Assembly: GCA_034359265.1 (NCBI GenBank)
Contig: CP136890.1
Location: 38,193,001-38,257,000 of the forward strand
DNA length: 64,000 nt
Direction of reading: 5' to 3'
Origin: Canna indica
Lineage: Eukaryota; Streptophyta; Magnoliopsida; Zingiberales; Cannaceae
In this document: one piece after another, positions 23,945 to 35,983 of the stretch
Layout of the letters: each line of letters opens with the position of its first letter
How positions within the stretch are numbered: position 1 is the stretch's first letter
Translations under genes and position numbers: made by a program
Notes under the pieces: generated by a model
Told to the model about the DNA's origin: nothing
Seen by the model: only the letters and a program-made list of their open reading frames with translations
The model's database searches: none

Positions 23945-24866
23945 GAAGTATTCACTCAACAAAGTCCACGCTGCTGTTATTGTTAGAAAATAGTCTTGGA
24001 CCTAACTCCATCCCAAAAGCTAGCTCAAAGGGGAAGGATTGTCCAATCTATTTAAAGGCTATCTAGATCACAACCTCAACCAATGTGGGACTTTAACACC
24101 CCCCTCTCACGCCCAGGATCCACATCTGGAGCGTGAAGTTCTACAGGTGGCCCACTCTCAATCAGGTTTGGCTATGATACCATGTTAGAAAATCAGCATT
24201 GAACCTAACTCCATCCCAGAAGCTAGCTCAAAGGGAGAGGATTGTCCAATCTATTTAAAGGCTATCTAGACCACAACCTCAACCAATGTGGGACTTTAAC
24301 AATTATCACTATCATTATCTTGTTCTTCCTTGCTAGCGTGCGCCTCGAGGACTTCCTCAACAAAAGCATCAAGTTCATTTGCTGTCTTCCGTGCCCTCTC
24401 ATCCAAACCACTGAGCCAATCAACCCAGCCCAAGGTCGGCACATAATCGTGCACCAGAAATGAACCCAAAAGCGCCATCCACTCCGATACCAGCTTTGGG
24501 AATCCGCTCCTGCCGCCGCTCTCCTCGGTGTAGTATTTCTTGTCGAATGCAACTCTGCATATTATGACGGTTGTCAGGGTGACGAGCATCTCGCTAATGT
24601 TCAGCAGACCAGTGGCGGCGCGGATCTTGTCCACGAGAAGGGCCACCTCCTCCATCTGAATTCGGCGGAAGGAGTGCACTCGCCGAAGGTTGAGCAGGTG
24701 AGGGAGTGAGCCGAGTTGGTGGAGGTTGCCGATGAGAGGAAGCCGCCATGGCGAGGGAATTAGGCTGGGATTCTTGGATAATAGTTGGCGAAAGAGGAGA
24801 AAGGAGAGGGTGAGGGCGGCGGGGAGGAGGAAGGAGATAAGAAAGGCATGGGGGAGCTAGAGCCAT
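23945..24866 (-). pseudogene. Cytochrome P450 relic (CYP71-clan type), cut by a TRIM
   Basis: P450s of this clan are ER-anchored haem monooxygenases. The minus strand encodes an N-terminal membrane anchor (about 24830-24775, FLISFLLPAALTLSFLLF), the Pro-rich hinge PSPWRLPLIGNLHQLG (about 24765-24715), and a long in-frame stretch from VHSFRRIQMEEVALLV (24679) through GWVDWLSGLDERARKT to EEVLEAH. The fragment continues as SSVDFVE beyond the TRIM (23980-23945) and then stops. Between LPHLLNL and the SFRR motif about 75 family-typical residues are missing. A C-run near 24835 shifts the frame just after the first ATG. The haem-binding C-terminal half is absent. It is a non-functional 5' gene fragment; the subfamily is uncertain. 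Confidence 0.8.
23981..24301 (-). mobile_element. TRIM retrotransposon (321 bp)
   Basis: Two near-identical LTRs of about 118 bp (23981-24098 and 24183-24301) start TGTTAGAAAA and end CTTTAACA. Next to the right LTR the minus strand reads TGGTATCATAGCC, a primer site for methionine tRNA. Next to the left LTR is a purine tract, GAGAGGGGGG on the minus strand. Flanks GTTAT and ATTAT are a 5-bp duplication with one mismatch. The 84-bp interior has no coding capacity, as expected of TRIMs, so it must have been moved by enzymes from another element. It sits inside the P450 coding sequence. Confidence 0.9.
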
Positions 24867-25432
24867 GAAAGATCAAAGGAGTCGTTGAAGTCGAGCATAT
24901 TTCTTGCGCGTTAGGTGGTTTGATCATTTTCATTTACTTCATCTGGTTTTTTATACAAGAGGAGCGGGTGGATTGAAAAGGTTCAGTTGCTATGAGGGTG
25001 GAGGAGTACAAAGGATGAGGAGGAGGAGGAGCACGAGGAGGAGTGAGAAAAAGATGGCAGCAGGTGGGAGGAAGAAGAGAATATAGAGAGAAGAGGAAAA
25101 ATAGGTGACCTTGATTAAGTGGGAGTGAAGAGAAAAAATGACTAGATTGACCTCATAAAGTGGGAGGAAGTTGAGGGTAAAAATGTGATTTCGTAAAGTG
25201 GGAGAAAGTGGACAGCAAAAAGTTATGGGTGACATATCATGTATGACGTCGTCAGGCCAGGCAAGCACTCTTACCTCCACGTTGGATAAGTTGAGACGGC
25301 GCGTGACGATTTGGTAGATGACATAAACGGAAGTAAATGTTGTGCATGTACAAGTGAAATTTGAAAACACAGGTAAAACGTAATTTTTTTGCAAACCGTG
25401 TGATTTTTTAGTCTATTATCCCTTAATAAAAC
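24867..25432. other. P450 upstream flank, no gene
   Basis: Non-coding DNA with a gaggagga purine run near 25015-25050. The stretch lies upstream of the P450 relic and might hold its old promoter, but no clear TATA box was assigned. The gypsy element begins at 25433. Confidence 0.4.
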
Positions 25433-28086
25433 TGTCACGCCCCAAGTTCAGGGTCACGTGACCGGTATACGTGCCTATAGACCGCAGCATAACCCATGCA
25501 CATGCCAACTCATAAAAAATAGCAGAATAAACAACAGTTTTTATTAATACAAAGAACCAAAATAGATTTTTATCTCAAAACATCAAAATTTTTAACAAAT
25601 AGCTCAAGTGCAGAAATAAATAAATCGAAGAGCAACGGCTCTTTAACAAATAAAAGTCTGAATAAAACATGAATGTCCCCACGGGACTACAACTCCAAAT
25701 ACCAAAACAAAAGTGCATGACAAACTACTACAGACTCGACTACGACCCCTAACTAGGACTGCTATGAGATCATGTGGCTCATCTGCCCTCCAACTACGCC
25801 AAGTGCTCCAGCCCACCTCACCGATCAGGCTCTACAAAATAAAACAACGACAATGGGTGAGTTCAAAGAACTCAGTGAGCGATTCTACCAAACTCACAAA
25901 AACAAACATCACAGATAAGATGTATAAGGTAAAACTCCTGACTCAAGCAGGAAAAGGTCACAAGGGAATGACCTGCTAATAGGGCATCCGGCCACCACCT
26001 GCCCGAAGGTAGCCAACACCCAAACGGTGAAGAACAACAGGCCTAACCCTACCATGACCTAAGGCAACAACACATACTAGGATAATCGGGAAGGCCCTCC
26101 GAACTTATCCTAGTATAAAGAAACTCGGGAGCAATCGTGAAGGCCCTCCGAACTTGCTCCACGAGACGCATAGGGACAATCGGGATTCGCCCATCCGAAC
26201 TTGCCCCTTTAAGATATCACAGGAGTAATCGAGTAGGCCCTCCGAACTTACTCCTCTAAGATATGTCAGGAATAATCGGGTAGGCCCTCCGAACTTATTC
26301 CTTAAAAAAACCACCTCGGGGATAATCGGGTAGGCCCTCTGAACTTATCCCACGAGGCTAAATCAGAACAATTGGGAAAGGCCCTCCAAACTTGTTCCAC
26401 AGGTTGGGAATTAGCCATCCAACCTTCGGCTCCTCAACGAGTCTCTCCGTCATTCATAAAGATAGGAGTGTTCCTATTGGAAAGTGTCTCAACACTCCAA
26501 TACCCGACCCCAACTCCTAGACCCGTAATGTCATAAACTCGTGTGGTTTTATTTCATACATAAACTTCTCATGTTGGTTTATAACAGGTTATGCTGACCA
26601 TTTTACCAAATTTTAATTATGCAATTAAAATTTAGTTCACTACAATTAGGGTTTTATTTTAGCTTACTGTTCTTCCCGAAACTGATGTACCTAATCCGAA
26701 TATAATCTCCCGAGTGTGTCTTATGTTTCCAAACTATATTTTCTGGTCGAAACGATAGGTTACACGACTATGTTCAGCAAACTATGCACATTACAAATAT
26801 GATTTCAAAATCAGCCCTAAAACAAATAATTCAGCATGCAGGTTTCAGCCTAATTGAGTTTCAGCACATTAGAGATGATTTAATCCAAAAATTACAGAAT
26901 TAAATTCCTTAATTATCAACACAATAGAATTATATCATGGATACAAAATTCACAAGAATTAAATCATATTTTTTTAGCCAAGATTAACGAGCATCAAGAT
27001 AATCTTTAAACAAGATCCCAACTTCATGATCAAGAACTCATATTAAGCACACCCATGGCTTTAAGATCAAAATCATATTTTTATAAACATGATTAAATTC
27101 CAAAAGTCACATATTTAAATCTAAGGCATGCAACCACAATTTAAAAACCTAATTAGGCAAACAATTCAAGTTTTATACTTCAAGATAAACAAGATCGCTC
27201 ACTTGGGCATTTCACCGAACACCTTGAGGGCACCCTTGATTCTTCATTGGCCGAGCACCCCTAGGATCATCCTAGGGCTGCCGAGCACCATAGGGGAGGG
27301 TTTAGGGCCTCCTCAAGCATGACACACAAAAAGAACGGCAAGAATCTGAGAGATCATCGGAAACAAATCAAGAAATCCCGAAAGAAGAAGGGTAAAACCA
27401 CTTACATGATAAGGAAGAAGAAATCTCGGACAATGGCCCTCGAATTCGACTTCAAAGATGGTGGCTCGACTCAAGAAGGGGAAGAGAGGGGGCAGCAGCT
27501 CACCTCAAGCCGCCGGCTTGAGAGGAGGGAAAGAGGAAGAGAGGGGGCTGACGACTTCAAGTCGGCTCCAAAGGAAAGGAAGAATGAAGGAGAGGGAAAG
27601 AGCTTTGGCGGCTCAGCTCTTGATGGCGGCGGCGGCTCCAAGGTGAGAGAGGAGAGGGGCTGGCTACAGGTTGGCGGTTGGCTCCTCTTCTGAAAAGCTT
27701 GTGTGGCTCCAAATAGGAAGCCATAAGCCAAGGGGAGGGGGTTTTATATCCCTTCCTCAACCCTAATCATTCTAAACCCTTTATCTAACCCGCATTCACC
27801 TCAAGCCGAACCCGAACCCACTAACTTAAATTAAGTTAATTAATCCTACTCCCAGATAATCATCCAATGCACGCACACCCACATGCGACATAATAAAACA
27901 ATACAACATAAAAATTAAATAAATTTAACTACTTAAGCAAAATTTCATATTCATAATCATACTTACCCGAGCTCGTAGGCTCGCAACGAACCATGAGTCG
28001 ACTCGGCTCGATCTCGATCTAGTCCGCTAGGCTGGAGAATACAAGCATAAAGGAAAATAATATAATTAAATATCTTGGATATTATA
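25433..28086 (-). repeat. 3' LTR of the Tekay-like element
   Basis: It starts TGTCACGCCCCAAG and ends ATATTATA (a decayed ATTACA), next to the polypurine tract. It matches 35999-38711 closely through most of its length but lacks a stretch of about 70 bp near 26445 that is present in the other LTR (about 37000-37080). Confidence 0.9.
26070..26400. repeat. Short spaced repeats inside the LTR
   Basis: About seven imperfect units built round aggccctccgaactta are spaced 40-60 bp apart (for example near 26090, 26140, 26245, 26285, 26330, 26385), with variable spacers. The 5' LTR has the same array (about 36650-36970). Confidence 0.8.
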
Positions 28087-28099
28087 ATCCTCCCTCCTT
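28087..28099 (-). other. Polypurine tract
   Basis: The minus strand reads AAGGAGGGAGGAT directly before the 3' LTR, the plus-strand priming site for reverse transcription. Confidence 0.8.
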
Positions 28100-28142
28100 A
28101 AAGAAAATTCGTCATCGAAAAAGAAAATTAAGGACTCACCAA

Positions 28143-29049
28143 ATCATCAAACAATGAACGATAACGCTCCCTCATATCCTGCTCCACCTCCCAGGTGGCC
28201 TCCTACCCGTAATGCTGCTCCCACCTGACCTTAACCAAGGGGATCTTCTTGGACCTTAATTTTTTGATCTGACGGTCTAGCATCTCAATTGGCTGCTCCT
28301 CATGGGAGACTACTGAATCCACCTCCACTATGGTAGGCACAATCACATGGGACTCATTCCGAATATACTTCTTCAGCATAGACACATGGAACACTGGATG
28401 TACTCGATCCATACTAGGAGGTACGGCCAACTCATAAGCCACAACTCCCCTGCACCTGAGAATAGGAAATGACCCAATGAACCTAGGGCTTAGCTTTCCT
28501 TTCTTTCTAAATCTCACCACCCATTTCATAGGGGATGCCTTGAGGATTACCATGTCCCCCTCAACAAACTCTACCTCCCTGACCTTTCCATCAGCATACA
28601 TCTTCTAGCGACTCTAAGCTGCTAACAACCTCTCTTTGATTAGCTTCACCTTTTCTACTGCCTCCTCTACCAGGTCAGGTCCTATCATAAGGGAATCTCC
28701 TGCCTCAAACCAACCTACAGGCGACCTGCATCTTCGACCATACAATGCGTCAAATGGGGCCATCCCGATGCTGCTGTGGTAGCTATTATTATAGGCAAAC
28801 TCAACCAGAGGTAAGTGCCTCTCCCAACTGCCCTCCAAAACAAGGACACATGCTCTTAGCATATCCTCCAGCGTCTGAATAGTCTGCTCTGACTGACCAT
28901 TTGTCTAGGGATAAAATGCAGTACTGAACCGAACCTGAGTGCCCAATGCCTCCTGAAAAGACTGCCAGAATCGAGCTATAAACTGAGTATCCCAATTTGA
29001 GATGATCATAATCGGAACACCATTATAAGTGACGATCCAATCCAAGAAC
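28143..29049 (-). pseudogene. Gypsy integrase C-terminal part and chromodomain-like tail
   Basis: This is the downstream part of the integrase gene cut at 29049. Block 28862-28614 has the end of the catalytic core (FAYNNSYHSSIGMAPFDALYGR, then CRSPVGW). Block 28601-28203 has the GKLSPRFIGSFPI and VHPVFHVSMLKKYI segments of the integrase C-terminal domain. After one stop near 28202 the frame continues EATWEVEQDMRERYRSLF to about 28143, the conserved end of Del/Tekay polyproteins. The gene is broken by stops at about 28607 and 28202 as well as by the LTR insertion. Confidence 0.88.
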
Positions 29050-29319
29050 TGTTGGCTTTAGATTTTCAACTTTGGTCTTAATCTCGGTTTTGATGATAAC
29101 AAACATGGAACTAATGATTTAATTAAGAAAATCTTTCGGGTTTCATATCGATTAGCGCTCGATGTCCTCGATTGAAAATATCGAAAGAAATTGAAAAGTC
29201 GGAAGGGAATTGGTCAACGCGTTCGGGTCTTAATCTCGAAGTCAAGATGATGCTCGTTGAAAGTTGGAACCCGGAAATGAAGCGCGGAAGAAGAGGACTG
29301 AAAAAAATCAAGTTCAGCC

Positions 29320-29720
29320 TAGGTTCGGTCGACCGGTCGGTCGATCGAATGTAGTTAGGAAATTGGCAGTAGCCAATTCGGTAGACCGAATATTGCCAAA
29401 AAAATGGCAGTAGCCAATTGGTCGACCCATCGGTCGACCGAAGATGGTGTAAAAATTGGCTAAGGATACTTCGGTCGACTGGTCGGTCGATCGATTGAAA
29501 CCAAAAATTGGCAGAGGATGCATCGGTCGACCGATCGATCGACCGGACTGCGGATCTCTGAAGTCGCAACTTGCATCGGCCGATCGGGTAGTCGATCGGA
29601 TTATGGGAACGCAGGAATTGCGTCTGGCGGTCGACCCATAGATCGACCGCACAGAAAGAGTAAGGCAGCGATCGCTCGAGCGGTCAATCAGTCGGTCGAC
29701 CGACCAATCGACCCAGCAAC
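29320..29720. repeat. CGGTCGACCG palindrome array
   Basis: Paired copies of tcggtcgaccg- and ggtcgatcg-type palindromes recur every 40-60 bp, separated by aaaaattggcagtagcc-like spacers. This is part of the LTR, with the same arrangement as at 30538-30880. Confidence 0.85.
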
Positions 29721-30200
29721 TGTAACAGATAGTTTTCTACCCGTTCAGCTGTCGTTTCTTTGAGAGGCTATAAATATCCCTCATCTAACTATTTTTATCT
29801 CTCTTGCATATTTAATTAAGTATTCTAGAAGTGATTTGAGCCTTTCAAAAGATTAATTGCTTGCGCTCGGTTCTTCCGCCAACAAATTCTTCAAGCGCAC
29901 ACTCTGTCTCAACTCGGGATTTAATTCGAGCTCTACTTCTTGGCGAGTTGAAGGCGTAGAAGGCTTGGAAAAGAGCACTGACTCTTGGTTTTATTTCTAA
30001 GCTCTTTTCATTGTAATTTTAACTGTTATTTGGAACCTTTTTTTTTTATTTGAGTTTGAGTAAGACCTAGGTTGTTAGGTCTTGTGTGGAACTGGTTACC
30101 TTATTGTGAAGGTGTAAAGCCACTTGTGTAAACTTAGTTTTACTAGGATTAGTTGAGTTGTTCCTTAGGGTTGAGGTGGAAGAGTGCTCTCGGTAAGAAG

Positions 30201-31720
30201 TGTTGGCTTAAGGTTTTCAACCTTAGTCTTAATCTCGGTTTTGATGATAACAAACATGTAACTAATATTTCATTGAGAAATCTTTCAGGTTCTATATCGA
30301 TCAGCGTTCGATGTCCTCGATCGGAAAAATCGGAAGAAATCAAAAAATCGGAAGGAAATTGATCATCGTGCTCGAGTTCATAGTGGAATATCTCAAATTT
30401 TGACGTATGCACCAAAGACGTATTGGACGAGCTCAAAGATCACATGGAAAGCTCTCCAAGATGATGCTCGTTGAAAGTCGGAATCCAGAAATGAAGCGTG
30501 TAAGAAAAATGGTTAAAAAATCAATATCAGCCTATGTTCAATCGACCGATCGGTCGACCGAATAGGGTTAGAAAAATGGCAGTAGCCATCTCGGTCGACA
30601 AAAGAATGTCGCAAATCGGCAGTAGCCTCTCGGTTGACCGAAGATGGGTAAAAATAGGCAGTAGCCTCTCGGTTGACCGAAGCCAGAAATGGGCAGTAGC
30701 CTTGTCGGTCGACCGATGGGTCGATCGGACTGCATATCGCCAAAGCCGCAACCTGCGTCGGTCAACTGGTCAGTCGACCAGATTGAGGGAATGCAAGAGT
30801 TGCGTCGGGCGGTCGACCCGTCAGTCGACCGCACAGAGCGAATAGGCGGCGGTCGATCGACCGGCCAATCAACCGAGTGGCTGTAACAGATAGTTTTCTA
30901 CCCGTTGATCTATCGTTTCTTCATGAGGGTATAAATATACCACATCTAACTCCTTTAATCTTCTTATCCCACTCTTACAGATTTGATTGAGCATTCTAAA
31001 GGGAGATTTGAGCCTTCAAAGGATTGATCAACAGCGCTCTGTTCTTCCGTGAACATTTTCTCAAGTGCCCAGCTTTCTTCCTCAACTCGGGTTTTAATAC
31101 GAGCTCTTCCTCTTAACGAGTTGAAGGCGTCGAAGGCTTGGAAAAGAGCATTTAACCTTGGTTTACCCTTTAGCTCTTTTCATTGTAATTTTAACTATTA
31201 TTTGAACTTGTTTTTGTTGGATTTGTGTGTGATAGACCTAGGATTATTTGGTCTTGTGTGTGGAAGTGGTTACCTTGGTGAAAAGGTGTAAAGCCACTTG
31301 TGTAAGGATAACTTACTAGGATTAGTTGAGGTATCCCTTAGGGTTGAGGTGGAAGAGTGCTCTCGGTAAGAAGGCGGAGACTTCCGGGTGTGAAAGTGTC
31401 TTAGGTCGAGAGTGCGACTCTTCGAGTCAAGTCCTCATTATAAGGGAAACAAGAATTAATCTAGTAAACCTAGTTTGGAAATCCTAGGCGGGGTGCTTAG
31501 GTAGTGGAGTAGGCATTGGGGCCGAACCACTATAAACTTATATGTTAGCATTGTTACCTATTGTTGCTTGTGCTTAATTATTTTATCTTGCTTCAGCATT
31601 TAATCGCAAAATTATAATTTGCCTAAGTGATCTAAGTAAACGATTAAATTCGAATTTAGGCTAATTAATTTAGTTAACACACTATTCACCCCCCCTTCTA
31701 GTGCTGCCATTTCTCCAACA
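30201..31720 (+). repeat. Solo LTR nested in a solo LTR of the same family
   Basis: A 1,520-bp block from TGTTGGCTTAAG to TTCTCCAACA, flanked by the exact duplication AGAAG (30196-30200 and 31721-31725). It is alignable over its length with the LTR it sits in (29050-30200 plus 31726-32065). It contains the same CGGTCGACCG array (about 30538-30880), a tataaatat motif near 30942, and no internal domain. Confidence 0.92.
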
Positions 31721-32070
31721 AGAAGGCGGTGACTTCCGGGTGTGGAAGTGCCTTAGGTTGAGAGTGCGACTCTTCGAGTCAAAGTCCCCATTGTAAGGGA
31801 AACAAGAATTAATCTAGTAAACCTAGTTTGCAAATCCTAAGCGAGATGCTTAGATAGTGGAGTAGGCATTGGGGCTGAACCACTATAAATTTATGTGTTT
31901 GCATTGATATTCTATTTGTGCTTAATTGTTTATCTTGCTTCCGCATCCAATCGTAAAATTGCAATTTGCCTAAGTGATCTAAGTAAACGATTAAAGTCGA
32001 ATTTATGCTAATTAATTTAGTTAACACACTATTCACCCCCCTCTAGTGTTGCCATTTCTCCGACAAGAAC

Positions 32071-34650
32071 AACCTCGCATACTGCTCGGCTGAAAAGGTC
32101 GTCCTCACCGATATAAAATGCGAAGTCTTGGTAAGGCGATCCACCACTAACCAGATAGAATCATTGCCCTTCCCAGACTTTGGCAATCTCGTAAAATCCA
32201 TTGTTATCTTCTCTCATTTCCACTATGGTACTTCTAGGTTCTGGAGCAACTCTGTCGGCTTCAAATGCTCAGCCTTAACCTGCTGACACACCAAGCACTT
32301 AGATACGAACTCGGCCACCTCTCTTTTCATGCCTTCCCAACAATAATTCTACCTTAGGTCTCGGTACATCTTTGTGGCTCCCGGATGTATAGTGTATGTG
32401 GACCGATGAGCCATCTCTAGCACCTGCCTGCAAACCTCGGTCATATCTGGCACTACTATCTGGTTCTTAAACCTCAGAACGCCCTCTGAGTCAACACTAA
32501 ACCCATTGTCTGCATCATCCTCCTACGCTGCCCGCAGCATGTCAACCAACGTGGACTGCACCCCCAGGTGAGCCACCAACACACCAGAAGCTGATACTGA
32601 CAAGACTGCCCCGCCATCCAAACATAGGGCCAAATCATGAGCCAACGGCCTCCTCCTAACCACCAAATGTGTCAGACTACCCATCGACTTCCTGCTCAAA
32701 GCATCAGCCACCACATTAGCCTTCCCCGGATGGTACATGATCGTGCAATCATAATCCTTCAACGGCTCAAGCCATCTTCTCTACCTCAGGTTCAACTCCT
32801 TCTGGGTGAGAAAATACTGGAGGCTCTTATGATCAGTGTATATCTCACAAGCCTCGCCATAAAGGTAGTGACGTCACATCTTCAATGCGAATACCACTGA
32901 TTCTAGCTCAAGATCATGAGTTGGGTAATTCTTTTCGTGAACCTTCAACTGCCTAGAGGTATAAGCTATCACCCTGCCATTCTGCATCAATACACAACCC
33001 AAGCCGACTCGGGAGGCATCACAATAAACAACAAATCCTCCCGAGCCCGAGGGTACTGCTAGAACTGGTGTCGACGTCAAGCGATCCTTGAGCTTCAAAA
33101 AGCTCTCCTAGCACTTACTGTTCCATTCGAACTTGACCTTCTTCTGAGTCAGGCGGGTCAATGGTGCTGCAATCCTGGAGAAATTCTCCAAAAACTTTCT
33201 GTAATAACCTGCCAACCCCAAGAAACTACGGATCTCAGTGATATTAGTCGGCCTCTTCCAACTCTGAACTGCTTCTATCTTTTCTCAGTCCACATTTACC
33301 CCTTTCCTACACACCACATGACCAACGAACCCAACACTCTCTAACCAGAACTCGCTCTTGGAGAATTTAGCATACAACCCATGCTCCCTGAGAGTTTTCA
33401 GAACTACCCACAAGTGCTCAGCATGCTCCTCCCTGCTCCTGGAATAAATCAATATATCATCAATAAACACAATTACAAATTTATCCAAGTATTCCCTGAA
33501 CACTCGGTTCATCGGGTCCATAAATGTTGCAGGTGAATTAGTCAGCCCGAAGGACATCACCAGGAACTCAAAGTGCCCATACTTTGAAAGCAGTCTTAGG
33601 GACGTCACTGTCCCAGATCCTCAACTGATGATACCCTGACCGCAGGTCAATCTTAGAAAACCACTTAGCTCCCTGAAGCTGATCAAATAAGTCATCAATC
33701 CTGAGCAGTGGGTATCAATTCTTCACCGTTACCTTATTAAATTGCCGATAATCAATGCACATCCGCATGGACCCATCCTTCTTTTTCACAAAGAGCACTA
33801 GAGCACCCCAAGGTGAAACACTTTGGCAAATGAAACCCAACTCAAGCAGCTCCTGCAACTGGGACTTCAACTCCCTCAACTCAACTGGTGTCATCCGATA
33901 TGGTGGAATGGAGATCGGCTTCACCCCTGGCTACAAGTCAATGTAGAACTCGATCTCTCTTTCTAGAGGCAATCCTGGCAACTCCTCTAGGAACACATCA
34001 GAGAACCCGCATACCATAGGCGTCCCATCGATGTCCCAAGCCGCACCTCCATCTCCCTCTGCCACAGACATAAAGGCCAAGATCGACTGGCAACAGCCCA
34101 GGAGTAGCTTTTGAGCCTTAAGAGCTGAAATAGTCATCAACGGCTCTCCCCTTCCCACACCCTGAAAGGTAAACTGGGGCAATCCGAACTTACTGAAGGT
34201 CATAGTCTTAGCCCTGCAATCCACTGAGACGAAATGGTCCGCCAACCAGTCTATGCTCAAAATTACATCAAGCTCTAGCATGGGCATGAGTGTCAAGTCG
34301 GCTATCAACACATGCCCGTAAATGACAACCTCACAGCCTCGAAAGACTGTCTCTACCATCACAGAAACGCCCGTAGGCATAGACACCACAAGGGGCAAAT
34401 CTAGCACAGAAGGTGCCCTTGGCAACTTAGCAGCAAACAAAGCAAACACAAAAGAGTACGTAGCACCCAAATCAAATAAGACATATGCAATGGCAGACCC
34501 AACAACAATATTACCTGACACCACTGCTCTGGACGCCTCAGTGCCCTCTTGGTTCAAAGCAAACACTCGTGTAGCGGGCCTCTCTGAACCACCAGCTCGC
34601 TGGCCTCCTCCCTGAGTCTGACCCCTCTGAGCTACGGAACCCACTAACAT
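32071..34650 (-). pseudogene. Gypsy pol: protease, RT, RNase H, integrase N-terminus
   Basis: The parts are in gypsy order. The protease lies in 34650-33931, with DLGATYSF at about 34473 where the family has an Asp-Ser-Gly triad, so the Ser is replaced by Leu. Reverse transcriptase (about 33924-33285) has [23 protein letters not shown] and the catalytic FIDDILIYS (about 33465). RNase H (33098-32874) has [15 protein letters not shown] and ends [13 protein letters not shown]. The spacer has [14 protein letters not shown] (about 32730). The integrase H2C2 finger (about 32380-32280) ends KCLVCQQVKAEH. Stops occur near 33715, 32870 and 32340, among others. The catalytic core continues at 29049 after the inserted LTR. 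Confidence 0.9.
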
Positions 34651-34659
34651 TGGTGCCTT

Positions 34660-35786
34660 TCCTCTGGTCTGATCAGACTGCTGACTGCCCTTGCTAGGAC
34701 AATCCTTTTTATAATGCCCAGTCTGCCTACAACTGAAACATACCTCCGAACGTCCCTAGCAAGCCCCTAGTGCCTCCTGTGACATCGGTGACACTACTGC
34801 GGCCTAGATCTCTGCTGCGAACCTCTAGATGACGCCCCTAGTCCTGAACCCATGTGGCCTCTAGAACTATTAAGACCTCCGCCCTGCGGTGGATCTGCTG
34901 ACCTGAAAGTCCCCTCTGAGTGAGCTGGTCGACCCCCCGAAGGCTGGGGATGAAATTTTTTCTTCTAGGGACCATCATGCTTGTCTGTCAGTACTAGTGC
35001 CTCCTTCCGGAGTGTCTCATCTACAACCCGAGCAAAGGAAGTGTCCTCTGTGTAATGGATCAGTCTAGCGATCTGCGGCCTCAACCCCTCAATAAACCTC
35101 TTGACCCTGGCAATCTATGAGGCTATCAATGTGGGATGGTACTTCGAGAGCCGAGTGAACTCCATCTCATAATCTACCACCGACATACTGCTCGTCTGAC
35201 GCAATAGCTCGAACTCCTTCACCCGCCTGTCTCGGACACTCATCGGCAGGTACTTCTCCACCGTAGCAACTCTAAACTCCTCCAAGGTAGGGGGTGGTGC
35301 ATCTGCTGCTCTACGGTCCCTCCAGGTGTGAAGTCAATCCTTGGCTAGACCTCTCAACTATAACTCGATCAGTCGAGCGATCGTCTCAGAAGAACAACTG
35401 AGCTCCCTACACAGCTCATAACAATCTCCCAGGAAACTGGTGACCTCCACCCGCTGATCTGTCCATGTATACTCTGGTGGCCTGAATGCCACAAAATCTG
35501 CATATGAAGGTGCTCTAGGGGCTCTAACCACCGGTGCTACTGGCTGGCCCACCTCTGGTGCTATGGGTATTGTCGGTATTGGTTGTGGCTGCTGCCTCAA
35601 CTCCTGCTCCCTGCGGAGCGCCTCAGTCAGCTCAGCCATGGAGGCCTGCAACTGAACAACCATGGGATCCTGTCCCACATCCTCTCGGGCCTGCGATGGT
35701 CTCCCACGACCCTAGCCTCGGCCTCAGCCTCGGCGGTTAGAAGAGTTGCTGTCACTATGGCTCCTTGCGGCATCAAAAGCCTCCAT
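34660..35786 (-). pseudogene. Gypsy gag with CCHC zinc knuckle
   Basis: The start at 35786 gives MEAFDAARSHSDSNSS and then several stops in a gly/arg-rich run (about 35745-35700). After these a clean 106-codon stretch (35678-35358) holds the coiled LTEALRREQELRQQ and PSYADFVAFRPPEYTW. The capsid motif MEFTRLSKYHP lies near 35160, and VVDETLRKEALVL near 35010. The nucleocapsid knuckle CFSCRQTGHYKKDC is at about 34740-34699. Gag packages element RNA. Stops and frame changes mean no full protein can be made. Confidence 0.85.
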
Positions 35787-35983
35787 CGATCTGGAATTAC
35801 CAAAAATAAAATATCAAAATTTAAACAATTCAATTCACCCTAAGTCGTTAAGTAAATAAATCACAAGTCGCGCTGAGGTGCAGGCTTAGCCCATTGATCT
35901 CATAACATACCCCTACGTATACTGACACACTAGTAATGCCCTATACGATGATAACTCTAGGTCGTAGTCAGACCGAACCACAT

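Larger units (their letters stand above)
29050..32065 (+). repeat. Solo copia-type LTR inside the gypsy integrase
   Basis: TGTTGGCTTTAG at the left and TTCTCCGACA at the right are LTR ends, flanked by the exact duplication AGAAC (29045-29049 and 32066-32070). Removing the second LTR nested in it leaves about 1.5 kb. There is no internal domain, so it is a solo LTR. The related LTR at 62088 is linked to a copia-type gag, which suggests the family. Orientation is taken from that copy. Confidence 0.9.

Noticed and set aside
24594..24866. 90-codon Pro-rich minus frame starting MALAPPC
   Set aside because: Only its first codons belong to the P450; the rest is the shifted frame of the anchor and hinge region.
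26070..26400. Regularly spaced short repeats resembling a CRISPR array
   Set aside because: They lie in a plant retrotransposon LTR, are imperfect, occur in both LTRs with matching spacers, and have no cas genes.
27319..27760. Charged frames of 60-124 codons
   Set aside because: They lie wholly in the 3' LTR of the gypsy element and their counterparts in the 5' LTR (38101-38440) are not conserved as frames.
29123..29763. Frames rich in Arg-Ser-Thr-Asp repeats on both strands
   Set aside because: They arise from the CGGTCGACCG palindromes in the LTR and have no start or domain support.
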